This document shows positions 1-9,276 of a stretch of 64,000 bases of DNA, piece by piece (position 1 is the first letter of the stretch; each line of letters starts with the position of its first letter). Source of the DNA: Melastoma dodecandrum (Eukaryota; Streptophyta; Magnoliopsida; Myrtales; Melastomataceae); the NCBI GenBank assembly GCA_029817715.1, contig JARUPY010000590.1:1-64000 (forward strand). The letters are read 5' to 3'. A model generated the notes under the pieces. That model did not search any database. It was not told where the DNA came from and saw only the letters and a list, made by a program, of their open reading frames with translations. A program made the position numbers and the translations under genes.

Positions 1-577
1 CCAGGCCCGCGCCGGTACGCCTCCCCGGTCGGGTCGCCCTCGGCGAGCAGCGGCACCTCGACGTCGCTGAGCAGGTCGCCCGCCAGCAGCACCCGCTCGC
101 GTTCGATCCAGCACGCCGTGTGGCCGATGCTCGTGGGCGTCCGTCACCAGCACGCGCGGACCTCCGGACCGTGCCAGGTGCACCGTTCGCTCCCCCGGCA
201 GCGGTCGCACGGGCGGCGGCCCGGCGTACAGGGTGAGCGGGAACCCGGGGCCGAGCTCGCCGAGCATCGCGTCCCAGCCCGTCGTCGCCTGCGCCGCGGT
301 CGGTGCGGAGCCCCACCGCGGCACGACCGGCAGCGACCGGTGCCAGAGCACGTGGTCGTAGTGCCCGTGCGTCGACAGCCCGGCAGACGAGGTGCCCGCG
401 CGTGAGGATCCGGAGGTCGTGCGCGATCGCCTCGAGGTCGTCGGGCGTCCAGGCGGAGGAGTCGACGAGCAGCGCCTCCCGTCGCGCGCCGAGCACGAGC
501 GTGCTGGTCGTGCGCCAGCGCCGGCTCGTCGCCACCCACACCCGCTCGGTGAGCGGCCGGAACCGACGCAGCATCAT
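1..577 (-). CDS. MBL-fold metallo-hydrolase (3' end outside window, frameshifted)
   Basis: The minus-strand reading starts MMLRRFRPL at 577 (or 574) and runs off the left edge. It contains a metallo-beta-lactamase-fold signature, THGHYDH (the HxHxDH zinc motif), around 335-370. A later strand, GDLLSDVEVPLLAEGDPTG, near 20-80 fits the distal part of the fold. Members hydrolyse thioesters, lactones or phosphodiesters with a dinuclear metal centre; the substrate cannot be told here. The reading changes frame near 380 and again near 135 while family similarity continues, so these are probably sequence errors. It is divergent from the next gene. Good confidence in family, none in substrate. Confidence 0.7.
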   Translation of the reverse strand, partial: MMLRRFRPLTERVWVATSRRWRTTSTLVLGARREALLVDSSAWTPDDLEAIAHDLRILTRGHLVCRAVDARALRPRALAPVAAGRAAVGLRTDRGAGDDGLGRDARRARPRVPAHPVRRAAARATAAGGANGAPGTVRRSARAGDGRPRASATRRAGSNASGCCWRATCSATSRCRCSPRATRPGRRTGAGL

Positions 578-666
578 GCCGACGACGCTACCGACGCCGG
601 GGCGCGGCCTTGCGCCATGGGCCGGGGTGCCCCTCGTGTTCATTGTCGGGGCGGGAGGGTGGCGGG

Positions 667-1391
667 GTGCGGGCGGACGGACGAGGCCGAAGCAGGAGCG
701 GCTTGCGTCGCCGGCTGTATTGCGCCCGGGGGCGAGGCGCAGGCGGACATCGAGGCCTACCGCGCCGGCGGAACCGGACCGCGGCGACGGCCGAGGGACT
801 GCCCCGCCCGGCGCGGCGCCGGAGCGCGGCGCCCGTCCGTGGCGGGCCGGGCTCGTCGTCCTCGGTGCTCGCAGCCCTGCTGCTCGCCCACCCGGCCGCG
901 CCGCGCCCGGGACCGAGCCCGACACGGTCGGTGCCCGGCTCGCTCGCGGTGCCGGCCGCGGACCGCGCGCGCTTCCTCCGGGAGCTCGACGCCGGACGGG
1001 ATCCGCAGCTGCTCGCCTACCTCGACGCGCACCCCGCGGTGGTGCTGAGCCGCCTCCGGGCCGCGGGTCGCGCCGCCAGCACCGAGTACACCGGCACCGG
1101 CTCGGTCAGCGTGGCCGCTGTCGCCCACCACCGCCGCCGACCGGGCCGGGCACCTGACCGTCGTCCTCCTGCTCGACCGCGACACGGCGTACGAGTGGCA
1201 GGCGACATCGCTGCAGCAGACCAACGACCGCTCCGGGCCGGAGCCGCCGATCGCGGAGCACACGGGCACCGCCGACCGGGGCGCTCCGGTCAGCGGCACC
1301 GTCGGGTACGGCGGCGGCGTGCCGACCCGGTTGACGCTGCTGCTGCCCACCGGCACGCGGTGGGCAGCAGTTCGTCGTGTACTCGAACTGA
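667..1391 (+). CDS. LRRRLY-family membrane protein, paralogue P1 (frameshifted)
   Basis: First of four related proteins in this window (see 9277, 22992, 49795). A GTG at 667, preceded by GGGAGGGTGGCGG, opens the frame that holds LRRRLY (703-720). The expected acidic DEAEA flank and the PGG..ADIEAYRA continuation are in a neighbouring frame. The middle part (DRARFLRELDAG, LLAYLDAHPAVV) matches the same position of P2. The C-terminus changes frame again and ends VVYSN at a TGA at 1389-1391, matching VVYSD of P2. At least four indels are needed. A Leu/Val/Ala-rich membrane segment near 850-900 is plausible but broken. Function unknown; it converges on the exporter gene 4 bp away. Confidence 0.55.
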
Positions 1392-1394
1392 GGG

Positions 1395-2836
1395 TCAGGC
1401 GGCGTCGGCCAGCTCCTCCACCGGCGACCCCGCGAGCGGCACCGGCTCGGCCGCGGTCCGGCGGCGGATCCGCGCGGCGAGCACCACGAGCGCGGCCGTG
1501 GCGCCGAGCGCCGCGAGGGTGAGGAAGCCGGTCTCGTAGCCCTGCTCGGTCGGGATGCCCGGACGTGGAGGCGGTGGCCCGTCACGATCGCGGTGAGCAG
1601 GGCGGTGCCGAGTCGCTCGCTGCCGATGGTGCGGAGGTTCGCGTTCACGCCGCTCGCGACCCCGGTCTGGGTCGGGGCGACGCTCTGCACGACGATGGTC
1701 CGTCATCGCCGCGAACCCGGACGCCGAAGCCCGATGCCGGAACACCGCCGCGGCGATCGCGAGCGCGGCGGCCGAGGAGTGGAGCAGCGCGAGCGATGCG
1801 GTCGAGCCCGTGAGCAGCAGCGCCGCGCCGATCAGCTGCATCCGGGGCGCGCCGACCCGCGAGATCGGGCCGATCAGGAACCCGGAGGCGGCCATCGATG
1901 ACGAGCATCGGCAGCATCAGCAGGCCGGACGCGGCGACGGAGGTCGCCGGAGGCCCCATCCGGTGCTCGCCGGGGTCTGCGCGAACCGCGGGAAGTAGGC
2001 GAACACGCCGAACATGCCCGCGCCGAAGAACACGGCCGCGATGTCCGTCGACCAGATCGCCGGGTCGCGGAGCATCCGGAGGTCGACCAGCGGGTTGGCG
2101 GCGTGCAGCTCGACCCAGGCCCACGTCACGAGCAGCACGGGGGCGGAGGCGAACAGGCCGATCGTGCGCGGCGAGGTCCAGCCGACCTGCGCGCCGGTGG
2201 CTGAGCGGGATGAGCAGCGCGACGAAGCCAGCCTGTCAGGAGGGCGGCGGCGAGCAGGTTCACCCGGCCGGCGGCACGGGCGCCGGTCGCCGGCACCCAG
2301 CGGAACGTCAGCACGGCGCCGACGGCCATGCCGACGATCGGGATCACGAACAGGCCGCGCCAGCCGAGCGCGGCGGAGAGCGGACCCGCGAGCACCGTGC
2401 CGAGGCCGCTGCCGATCGCCATCACGGCGGAGAACCCGCCGATGCCGGCCGCGAGCGACCGTGCGGGCAGCACGTCCCGGAGGATGCCGAACGCGAGCGG
2501 GAACATCGCCCCGCCGAAGCCCTGCAGCACCCGGGCCGCGATCAGCACCCCGAGGGTCGGTGCGAGCGCCGCGGCGACGCTGCCCACCGCGACGGCGGCG
2601 AGGCACAGGAGGAAGACCCGCCGCTTGCCGGCGAGGTCGCCGACCCGGCCGAGCAGCGGCGTGGCGACCGCGGACGTGATGAGCCAGGCGGTGATCGCCC
2701 AGGTCGCGCCGGCGGCGTCGGTGTGGAGGTCCTGCTGCAGCACGGGCAGCACGGGGACGAGCAGCGACTGGAGCGTCGCGAAGGTGAGCGCAGTCACGGC
2801 GAGCGCCGCGAACGTGCGGGAGGGAGAGGGGGACAT
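1395..2836 (-). CDS. DHA2-like MFS multidrug exporter (frameshifted)
   Basis: Starts MSPSPSRTF at 2836 and ends ELADAA at 1395. It is a hydrophobic protein of about 480 residues, with LLGRVGDLAGKRRVF after TM2 (the MFS loop 2-3 motif) and RVLQGFGGAMFPLAFGILRD, typical of the drug:H+ antiporter DHA2 group with 14 helices. Late segments such as ATQTGVASGVNANLRTIG-type sequence (near 1650) match the second half of this family. Reading frame breaks lie near 2225, 1900, 1720 and 1560. It is divergent from a TetR gene, with three operator-like palindromes between them, which implies drug- or metabolite-inducible export. Substrate unknown. Confidence 0.8.
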
Positions 2837-2868
2837 CGTGCTCGATTTCTCGATAGACGGCGTAGAGT

Positions 2869-2934
2869 GGAGGCTGTCTCCGTTCGGAGGCTGCCTCCGG
2901 TTACAGGGTCCCACCGTAGCGGAGGGTGCCTCCG
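2869..2934. promoter_or_regulatory. three operator-like palindromes between exporter and TetR genes
   Basis: Three copies of a GGAGG-centre-CCTCC palindrome are visible: GGAGGCTGTCTCC at 2869-2881 (imperfect), CGGAGGCTGCCTCCG at 2885-2899 (perfect apart from the central base), and CGGAGGGTGCCTCCG at 2920-2934 (one mismatched pair). They fill the 121-bp gap between the divergent start codons. The natural reader is the TetR protein encoded at 2958, which would control both itself and the exporter. Confidence 0.7.
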
Positions 2935-2957
2935 GTTTGCAACCCGAAGAGGTTCCC

Positions 2958-3521
2958 ATGTCCACCGCACTCGACGAGATCACGGCGAAGAAGCCGCGCC
3001 GCGCCGACGCCCTCCGCAACTACGAGGCGCTGCTCGCGGCCGCTCGCGACGCCTTCGCCGAGCAGGGCACCGAGGCGTCCCTCGCGGACATCGCCCGCCG
3101 TGCCCAGGTCGGCATCGGCACGCTGTACCGCAACTTCCCCACGCGCGACGACCTGATCGAGGCCGTGTACGTGAACGAGATCGAGTCGCTCGTCGCGACC
3201 GCCGACGCCCTCCGGGACGTGGAGCCCTGGTCCGCGCTCGAGCGCTGGCTCGACCGCTTCGTCGACTACGTCGGCACGAAGCACGTGCTGATCGAGGCGA
3301 TGAACCGCGACTCCGACGTGATGGCCGCCTGCCGGTCCGCGATGTACGACGCCGGGGCTCCGGTGCTCGAGCGCGCGCAGGCCGCCGGCGTCGCCCGGAA
3401 GGACGTCGGGATCACCGACGTCGTCCGCCTGGTCGCGGGTGTCGCGGGCGTCGCCGCGGGCGACGACCAGGAGCGCCAGCGCCTCGTCGGCTTCGCGGTC
3501 GACGGCCTCCGCGCCCGCTGA
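2958..3521 (+). CDS. TetR/AcrR-family repressor
   Basis: An intact 187-residue TetR protein. ATG at 2958 is preceded by AGAGG at a good distance. Residues about 18-65 form the DNA-binding domain: AARDAFAEQGTEASLADIARR, then AQVGIGTLYRNFPTRDDLI, the helix-turn-helix plus the usual YRNFP/YxHF element. The C-terminal half is the variable ligand-binding domain. It is divergent from the DHA2 exporter (1395-2836) and the gap contains three palindromes, so it probably represses the exporter and itself until a ligand binds. Ligand unknown. Confidence 0.9.
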   Translation: MSTALDEITAKKPRRADALRNYEALLAAARDAFAEQGTEASLADIARRAQVGIGTLYRNFPTRDDLIEAVYVNEIESLVATADALRDVEPWSALERWLDRFVDYVGTKHVLIEAMNRDSDVMAACRSAMYDAGAPVLERAQAAGVARKDVGITDVVRLVAGVAGVAAGDDQERQRLVGFAVDGLRAR

Positions 3522-3524
3522 TCC

Positions 3525-3608
3525 TTCGCGGATCCGGAGATCTTCGGCGACACCCCGTCACCGCGCCTCCGGAGGCGGCGTGTCGGCGAGTTCTTCCGGA
3601 TCCGCGAG
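3525..3608. repeat. palindromic intergenic repeat, family A copy 1
   Basis: A 33-nt arm (3525-3557: TTCGCGGAT, nine variable bases, then TTCGGCGACACCCCG) is followed by an inner inverted repeat and a diverged inverted copy of the arm ending at 3608. It lies between two convergent genes, so it could act as a bidirectional terminator. The same arm occurs at 29591-29693, and a related one at 17601-17684. Confidence 0.75.
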
Positions 3609-3620
3609 ACCTGCCCGGGA

Positions 3621-4535
3621 TCAGGCGGCCCGTCGCGCCTCGTCGGGCCACCCGTTCAGGTGCGTGACGCCGCCCGCCGCGTCCACGAGCCGCGCGGGGA
3701 ACGCTGCCGCGCAGAGCCGGTGCAGCGCCGTCGCCCCGTCGACGATCGCGGCGGTCGTGAGCGTGTTCGCCCGCACCGCCGTGTCCGCGGCGACGGAGAC
3801 GCTGCGCCACACCGGCGTCGCGGGCCGGCCGGTGCGCGGGTCGAGGATGTGGTGCATCGGCTCCCCCGCGCGGGTCCACCGCCGGTGCTGGGTGCTCGAC
3901 GTCGCGAGCGCCCAGCCCGACGGCAGCGACACCTGGCAGCCGGAGTCGCCCGTCAGGTCCTGCACGGTCACCTGCCAGCCGCCCTCGGGGTGTCGGCCCG
4001 CGCGCAGCGAGGTCGCCGCCGAGGTTCATGAGCACGCCGCAGCGCAGCGTGCCGGCGACGGTCGCGGCGATCGCGTCCGCCGTGCGGGCCGTCGCCGTGG
4101 CGCCGAGGTCGAGCTCGACACCGTCGGGCACGATCAGCAGGTCCTGCTCGAACCGCACCGAGCGCCAGCGGGCCGGCGGCGCGACCACCGCGCGGACGGG
4201 CGCGCCGTCGTCGATCACGAGCCGGAGGTCCCGGTCGTAGTCGACCGCGCGCAGCGGCCGCCCGAGCGTCGGGTCGACGATCCCCGCGGTGGCGGCCGCC
4301 GCGTCGAGCGCGACCGACATCAGGTCGGCGAGCACCGGCGAGACCGGACGCCCTCCGACGCCCGGTCCCGGAGGCGCGACACCTCGGAGTCGTCGCGGAA
4401 CCGGTCGCACGCGTCGCCGACGAGCGCGATGCGCTCCGCCGCCATCGCGCACGCCGCGTCGAGCCGCCCCGGCTCGGGGACGAGCACCTCCGCGGTCGGG
4501 CTCCACACGGGCCAGGCACGCGTCGCGACGGTCAC
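3621..4535 (-). CDS. apbE: FAD:protein FMN transferase, ApbE family (frameshifted)
   Basis: The reading starts at a GTG at 4535 that overlaps the TGA of the upstream small gene (GTGA), and ends EARRAA at 3621. Diagnostic pieces are MNLGGDLAA (the ApbE NxGGD motif) and HHILDPRTGRPA (the HxxxDPRTG motif) that shapes the flavin/metal site. ApbE proteins transfer FMN from FAD to Thr/Ser of acceptor proteins in a Mg-dependent reaction, outside or at the membrane. The frame breaks near 4350 and 3970; both flanks remain clearly ApbE. Immediately upstream is a small Ser/Thr-rich membrane protein that could be an acceptor or partner (inference). Confidence 0.85.
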
Positions 4536-4759
4536 GAGCCGCTCGAGGTCGTCTGGCTGGCCCCGCTCCCGGTCGTGAGGGTGCCCGCCGACGACGAGGT
4601 CGCGGTCGTCGAGGTCGAGCTCGACGCGGTGGACGTCGCCGCGTTCTCGATCGCGATCCACGTCCCGATCGATGCGATGCCCGTGATCCCGGTGCTCGCG
4701 AGCGCGATCGCCGCGGTCCAGTGCCGGACGGCCTTCCTGCCGGTGTCCCTGATCCCCAT
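4532..4759 (-). CDS. small Ser/Thr-rich membrane protein upstream of apbE
   Basis: A 75-residue product starting MGIRDTGRKAVRHW at 4759. One transmembrane segment (about residues 13-33, AAIALASTGITGIASIGTWI) is followed by an extracytoplasmic tail made almost entirely of Ser, Thr, Ala and Gly. Its TGA overlaps the GTG start of apbE, so the two are translationally coupled. Small membrane proteins and FMN-binding proteins often sit next to apbE in actinobacteria; the Thr/Ser-rich tail suggests a flavinylation or redox partner, but no FMN-binding motif is seen. Function unproven. Confidence 0.7.
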   Translation of the reverse strand: MGIRDTGRKAVRHWTAAIALASTGITGIASIGTWIAIENAATSTASSSTSTTATSSSAGTLTTGSGASQTTSSGS

Positions 4760-4859
4760 GCGTCCACGGTCGGCGACCGCCGTGAGCGCCCCCGATGCCG
4801 ACCCGATGAGCGGGCTGTGGGTCGTCTGTGCGGCACCCGCACGCCCGGCATGCGCTCGA

Positions 4860-5691
4860 TCAGTCGAGCCGTGCCAGCCGGGCCCGGAGGACGGAGTAGA
4901 CGCCGGACGCGATCCACCCGACACCGATCACCACGAGGACGACCCGGCCGAAGGGCAGCCCGGCGAACGTGCGTAGCGCGCCGTCCAGGCCCGACGCCGC
5001 GTTCGGGTCGGTCGTGATCGCGGCGACCACGAACAGGACGCCGACGACCGCGATCGCCACACCGCGGGCGATGTATCCGACCATCCCGAGGGCGACGACC
5101 GCGCGTCCCCGGTCGGCCCGCGGGCACCCGGATCGTCTTCACGAAGCGCTTCGTCGCCCCCTGCACGACGAGCGCGGCCCCGATGCCGACCACGACGACT
5201 CCGGCGATCACCAGCAGGACCTGCCCGCCCGGGAGGCTCAGGACGGTCGCGCTCCCCTTCCTGCTGGTCGCGCTCGAGGAGGCGCCGGCACCGATCACGA
5301 TCCGCAGCGCCGTCACGCCCACCGCCGCGTAGACCACGGCCTTGCCCCAGGCCTTCAGGCGCCGCGTCCACGCGTCGTTCGCGTCCCGGTCCCGGACGAG
5401 CGCGCCGTCGAGGACCAGCTGCACGGCGAGCGCGAGGCCGCAGATCGCGATGAGCCAGACGAGGACGGCGCCGCCCGGCGCCCGGGCGATCGAGTCGAGG
5501 GCCCCGGACTGGTCCGCCTGCTGGCCCCCGCCCTGCACGGCGACCTGGATCGCGATCACCCCGACGAGCGCCTGCACGACGCCGCTGGCGGCGAAGCCGG
5601 ACCGCGCGACGGCACGGAACCCCGTGCCGCGCGTCAGCCGCTCGGCCCGGCCTGCGACCTCGTTCGTCACGCCCGCACCCCCGTCCCGCAC
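4860..5691 (-). CDS. DUF1206 integral membrane protein (frameshifted)
   Basis: A membrane protein built of internal repeats, each with two helices: ARSGFAASGVVQALVGVIAI, then GKAVVYAAVGVTALRIVIGA, then GYIARGVAIAVVGVLFVVAA. This three-repeat pattern is the DUF1206 family. The C-terminus is RARLARLD at 4860. Start choice is either the GTG at 5691 or the GTG at 5670 (VTNEVAGRAERL); 5670 follows GGGACGGGGG and looks better. One frame break near 5110 splits the second and third repeats. The family has no assigned function. Confidence 0.8.
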
Positions 5692-5721
5692 ACCGACCCG
5701 CGTGCGGCGGCTCCACGCTTA

Positions 5722-5752
5722 GAGGGGCGGCCCCGTCGTGGGGCCACCCCTC
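5722..5752 (-). terminator. strong hairpin terminator
   Basis: GAGGGGCGGCCCC (5722-5734), a five-base loop and GGGGCCACCCCTC (5740-5752) form a 13-bp stem with one mismatch. It lies just past the stop of the minus-strand SDR gene (5762), consistent with termination of the MFS-SDR operon before the DUF1206 gene. Confidence 0.65.
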
Positions 5753-5761
5753 AGTGAACGC

Positions 5762-6452
5762 TCAGGCCGGGGTCAGCAGCGTGCTGAGCCGCCCGCGGAC
5801 GGTGCGGGTGTACTCGTCCGCGAGCACCTCCAGGTCCCCGGCCTCGAGACCGTCGTACGCGTCGCGCACCACATCGGCCGGGTCGCCCTTCGTGACGTCC
5901 ATCCCGGCGGTCATGGGCGTGTCCGTGAACGCGAGGTAGAGGCCGAGCACGTGCACGTCGTGCGGCTCCAGCTCGAGCCGCAGGGCATCGGTGAGGTTCC
6001 AGACCGCGGCCTTCGTCGACCCGTAGGCGGCGAGGAACGGCCGCGACTTCCAGCTGGCGACGGAGGCGACGTCCACGATCGCGCCGTGCGCGGCCACGAT
6101 CGCGGGGGCGAACGCCTTCGTCACGGCGAAGAGGCCCAGCACGTTCGTCTCGAGGAGGGCGCGGTACTGGTCGACCTCCGTCTCGAGCAGGGTCGGCAGC
6201 ATGAGTGCGACGCCCGCGTTGTTGATGAGCACCGTCGTGTCGGCGGCCGCCGCCGCGGCCGCGGCGATGGACGCGGGATCGGTGACGTCCGAGCGCGAGC
6301 GGCACGACGCGCGGGTCGTCCCACTGCTTCGGCGTGCGCGCGGTCGCGTAGACCTTCGCGGCGCCGCGGTCGAGCGCCTGCTGGACGAACTCGGAGCCGA
6401 GCCCGCCGTTCGCGCCGGTGACGAGGACGACGGCGGAGTGCAAGGAGGTCAT
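5762..6452 (-). CDS. SDR-family oxidoreductase (frameshifted)
   Basis: Starts MTSLHSAVVLVTGANGGLGS at 6452, giving the Rossmann TGxxxGxG cofactor loop in the first 18 residues. Later parts show INNAGVAL, then SVASWKS and YGSTKAA, the catalytic Ser/Tyr-x3-Lys of short-chain dehydrogenases. It ends STLLTPA at 5762. One frame break sits near 6295. The start overlaps the stop of the upstream MFS gene (ATGA), so the two are co-translated and presumably share regulation by the divergent HxlR protein. Substrate unknown. Confidence 0.85.
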
Positions 6453-7651
6453 GCGGGGTTCCCTTCGGTGACGGTGGTGCGGACCGCGCGACGGGCGCGG
6501 ACGAACGGGGCGGCGCCGGCGACGACCGCCAGCACCGAGAGCAGGATCGAGCCGGTCGCGATCGCGTCGAGCAGGCCCGCGCGGGTCGCCAGCTGGCCGA
6601 GGCCGATCGCCGCGACCGCCTGGACGGCGTAGCCGACGAAGTAGACGCTCGACACGGTGGCGGCGCGGTGCGCAGCGGGCGCGAGCTCCGCGGCGACCCC
6701 CACGCCCGCCGAGAACAGCAGGCTGTAGCCGATCCCCGTCAGCACGATCGAGACGAGGAACACCGGCAGCGAGGCGATCGCGCTCGCGGTCACGAGCGTG
6801 GCGAGGCCGGCCACCATCCCGACGGCGCCGACCGGGGCGGTGCGGGAGGCGCCGGCGCGGCGGGCGATCAGCGCGGTCGCCCCGATCGTGGCGGCCGACA
6901 GCGCGAGCACGCCGCCGATCACGAGCGGTGCGCTGGTGCCGATCAGCTGCACGGTCACGTCCGCGCCGAGCGCGAGCACGACGCCTCCGGTGCCGTACGC
7001 GGCCGCGACACCGAGCGCGCCCTGCGCCACCACGGGCTGCATCGAGCGGGGCACGCGGAGCACCTGCACGACGCGACCCTCCCCGCGGGCGCCCGACGGC
7101 AGGCGCAGCGCGAGGAGGAGCGTGACCACGATCGCGCCGAGCAGCGGCCAGTACGACGCGTGCAGCGGGTCGCCGATCCAGGTGAGGAACGCTCCGCCCA
7201 CGAGCAGCGCGACCGTGAGACCGCCGGCGGTCGACGCCGTCGCGATCGCGCCGGCGAGATGCCCCCTGCCCGGCCTCGCGTACTCCGCCAGCGCGGCGGT
7301 CGCGGGGCTGAGCGCGAACCCGACGCCGGCACCGGTGACCACCCGGCCGACGATCAGCAGGCCGATCGACGGCGCGAGGGCGAAGGCGAGGGTGCCGACC
7401 GCCATCAGCGCCAGGCCGAGCACGATCGCCGCGCGTCGGCCGATCCGGTCGCTGATGCCGCCGAACAGGCCGAGCACCACGAGCAGGGCGAGCGGGTACA
7501 CGCCGAACACCACGGTCGTGAGCGCCGCGGGCACCTCCCAGATCCGGCCGTAGAACGGGTAGACGACGGAGGGGGCGCCGCTCGTCCAGAGGGCGAGCGC
7601 GGCGGTGAGTGCGGCCGTGGCGAACGCGGTGGCGCGGGATGCGGTCTGCAT
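6449..7651 (-). CDS. MFS transporter
   Basis: An intact 12-helix major facilitator of about 400 residues. I place the start at the ATG at 7651 (MQTASRATAF) because GGAG lies six bases upstream; an ATG at 7663 (METP) is the alternative. FGGISDRIGRRAAI after TM2 is the family loop motif, and GRVVTGAGVGFALSPATAAL is motif C-like, pointing to an exporter of the DHA1 type. It ends TTVTEGNPA at 6449, overlapping the SDR start by ATGA. It is divergent from an HxlR regulator at 7742. Confidence 0.88.
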   Translation of the reverse strand: MQTASRATAFATAALTAALALWTSGAPSVVYPFYGRIWEVPAALTTVVFGVYPLALLVVLGLFGGISDRIGRRAAIVLGLALMAVGTLAFALAPSIGLLIVGRVVTGAGVGFALSPATAALAEYARPGRGHLAGAIATASTAGGLTVALLVGGAFLTWIGDPLHASYWPLLGAIVVTLLLALRLPSGARGEGRVVQVLRVPRSMQPVVAQGALGVAAAYGTGGVVLALGADVTVQLIGTSAPLVIGGVLALSAATIGATALIARRAGASRTAPVGAVGMVAGLATLVTASAIASLPVFLVSIVLTGIGYSLLFSAGVGVAAELAPAAHRAATVSSVYFVGYAVQAVAAIGLGQLATRAGLLDAIATGSILLSVLAVVAGAAPFVRARRAVRTTVTEGNPA

Positions 7652-7689
7652 CGGGGTCTCCATCCGGAGTGGGTGCGAGGTCGGGCTGA

Positions 7690-7726
7690 GTTGGTGGATC
7701 CAACGTAGCACCTGGAGCGGAATTCC
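7690..7726. promoter_or_regulatory. inverted repeats between MFS and HxlR genes
   Basis: The 90-bp divergent gap contains GTTGG-N5-CCAAC at 7690-7704 and GGAATTCC at 7719-7726. These are plausible binding sites for the HxlR-type regulator encoded at 7742, controlling the MFS-SDR operon. Assignment by position and symmetry only. Confidence 0.45.
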
Positions 7727-7741
7727 CAACTCTGGAGTACG

Positions 7742-8191
7742 ATGACCAGCATGCCGCTCACCGACCCGACCGGCGGGACCTGCTCCATCGCCCGCACCAT
7801 CACGACGCTCGGCGACCGCTGGTCGTTGCTCGTGCTGCGGGAGGCGGTGCTCGGCACGACGCGGTTCACCGACTTCAAGCAGCGGCTCGGCATCGCGAGC
7901 GACGTGCTGACCGACCGCCTCCAGTCCCTCGTCGACCACGGCGTGCTCGAGCGCGTCGCCTACCAGGACGAGGGCGCGCGGGCCCGCACCGAGTACCTCC
8001 TCACCGACGCGGGCCGCGAGTTCCAGGTGGTGCTCGGCGCGTTCGGCACGTGGGGGCGGGAGCACCTCGCCTCCGACGTCGACTCCGGGGTGCAGTGGCG
8101 CGACGTCGCGGGCAGGCCCGTGCGGGTCGCGTTCGTCGACGAGGACGGCGCCGTGCTCCGCGACGACGAGGTGACGGTCTCGCGCCGCTGA
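7742..8191 (+). CDS. HxlR-family winged-helix regulator
   Basis: An intact 149-residue protein. ATG at 7742 follows TGGAG at four bases. The sequence CSIARTITTLGDRWSLLVLR is the classic HxlR opening (Cys near the N-terminus, then GDRWS.L.LRE), followed by GTTRFTDFKQRLGIASDVLT and the wing LVDHGVLERV. These regulators bind as dimers and often sense electrophiles or metabolites through the N-terminal Cys. It is divergent from the MFS-SDR pair, its probable target. Confidence 0.92.
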   Translation: MTSMPLTDPTGGTCSIARTITTLGDRWSLLVLREAVLGTTRFTDFKQRLGIASDVLTDRLQSLVDHGVLERVAYQDEGARARTEYLLTDAGREFQVVLGAFGTWGREHLASDVDSGVQWRDVAGRPVRVAFVDEDGAVLRDDEVTVSRR

Positions 8192-8205
8192 CACCGGCCG
8201 GAGGA

Positions 8206-9192
8206 TCAGGCCGCGACGGCGAGCCCGGTCCGCACCGCGTCGACCATCCGGGACCGGAACCGGAGCATCGACGGCGCACCCGGCGCGATCGCGTCGGCGC
8301 CGTGGTACATCCCGGGCACGCTGACGAACGACGCCCGCACGCCGGCCGCCTCCAGCCGCCGCACGTACTCGACGTCCTCCTCGAAGAACAGGTCGAGCTC
8401 CCCCACGCCGACCCACGCGGGCGGCAGCCCCTCGAGGCGCGTCCGGCGTCCCGGTGCCGCGTAGGGGCGGGCCTCGGACCCTCCGGGCTCGTGCCCGAGG
8501 TAGCTCGCCCAGCCGAACCGGTTCGAGGCCGGGGTCCAACCGAACCGGCCGCGCCCGTCGTCCTCGCGCAGCACGGTCCGGTCGTCGAGCATCGGGTACT
8601 CGAGCAGCTGGAAGGCGACGGGCACCTGCTCGTCGTGGGCGCGCTGCACGACCGCGGCCGCGAGGCCTCCCCCGGCGCTCGCGCCGCCGACGGCGATGCG
8701 CATCGGATCGACCTCGAGCGCCGCCGCCTCGGCGTGCAGCCACCGGAGCACGTCGAAGCAGTCGTCGAGCGGCGCCGGGAACGGATGCTCCGGCGCGAGG
8801 CGGTACTCGGCGCTGACGACGAGGATCCCGACCTCCGCGGCGAACCGGGCGCACAGGTCGTGGTCCATCGCGGCCTCACCGCCCACGTAGCCGCCGCCGT
8901 GGATCCACAGCAGCGCGGCGTCGGCCGCGCGTGGCCCGACCGGCTCGTAGACGTACGCCTTCGCCGCCGATCCGGGGATCGTGCGCGCCGTCATCCGCAC
9001 GTCCGGCCGGATCGCCGGCGCCGGGCGGCTGATCCGGAGCAGCTGGAGGACAGCCCGGTTCGTCACGCTGAGCGGCAGCATGAGGAACGGCCGCCGCAGC
9101 TCCGGCGACACCGGCCCCAGCGCGGTGACCCGCCGGGCGACCCCGACCGCCGCCACCACTCCCGCGGCCCCGACCAACGTCCTCGCGCGCAT
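8206..9192 (-). CDS. alpha/beta hydrolase, HSL/acetyl-esterase family
   Basis: An intact 328-residue protein from ATG 9192. It begins with a short hydrophobic N-terminus (LVGAAGVVAAVGVA) that may be a signal or anchor. It carries the hormone-sensitive-lipase HGGGY motif (WIHGGGYVGGE), the nucleophile elbow GGASAGGGLA, a later ELDLFFEED acid region and MYHGAD with the catalytic His. These enzymes hydrolyse short-chain carboxylic esters. It is divergent from paralogue P2. Substrate unknown. Confidence 0.9.
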   Translation of the reverse strand: MRARTLVGAAGVVAAVGVARRVTALGPVSPELRRPFLMLPLSVTNRAVLQLLRISRPAPAIRPDVRMTARTIPGSAAKAYVYEPVGPRAADAALLWIHGGGYVGGEAAMDHDLCARFAAEVGILVVSAEYRLAPEHPFPAPLDDCFDVLRWLHAEAAALEVDPMRIAVGGASAGGGLAAAVVQRAHDEQVPVAFQLLEYPMLDDRTVLREDDGRGRFGWTPASNRFGWASYLGHEPGGSEARPYAAPGRRTRLEGLPPAWVGVGELDLFFEEDVEYVRRLEAAGVRASFVSVPGMYHGADAIAPGAPSMLRFRSRMVDAVRTGLAVAA

Positions 9193-9276
9193 CACGCCTC
9201 CCCTTCCGTCGGCAGGGAGTCTCTGCTCGCTGACGCAAAGACCGCTCCGAACGCGCGCGAGGGTCACACTGGTGCC

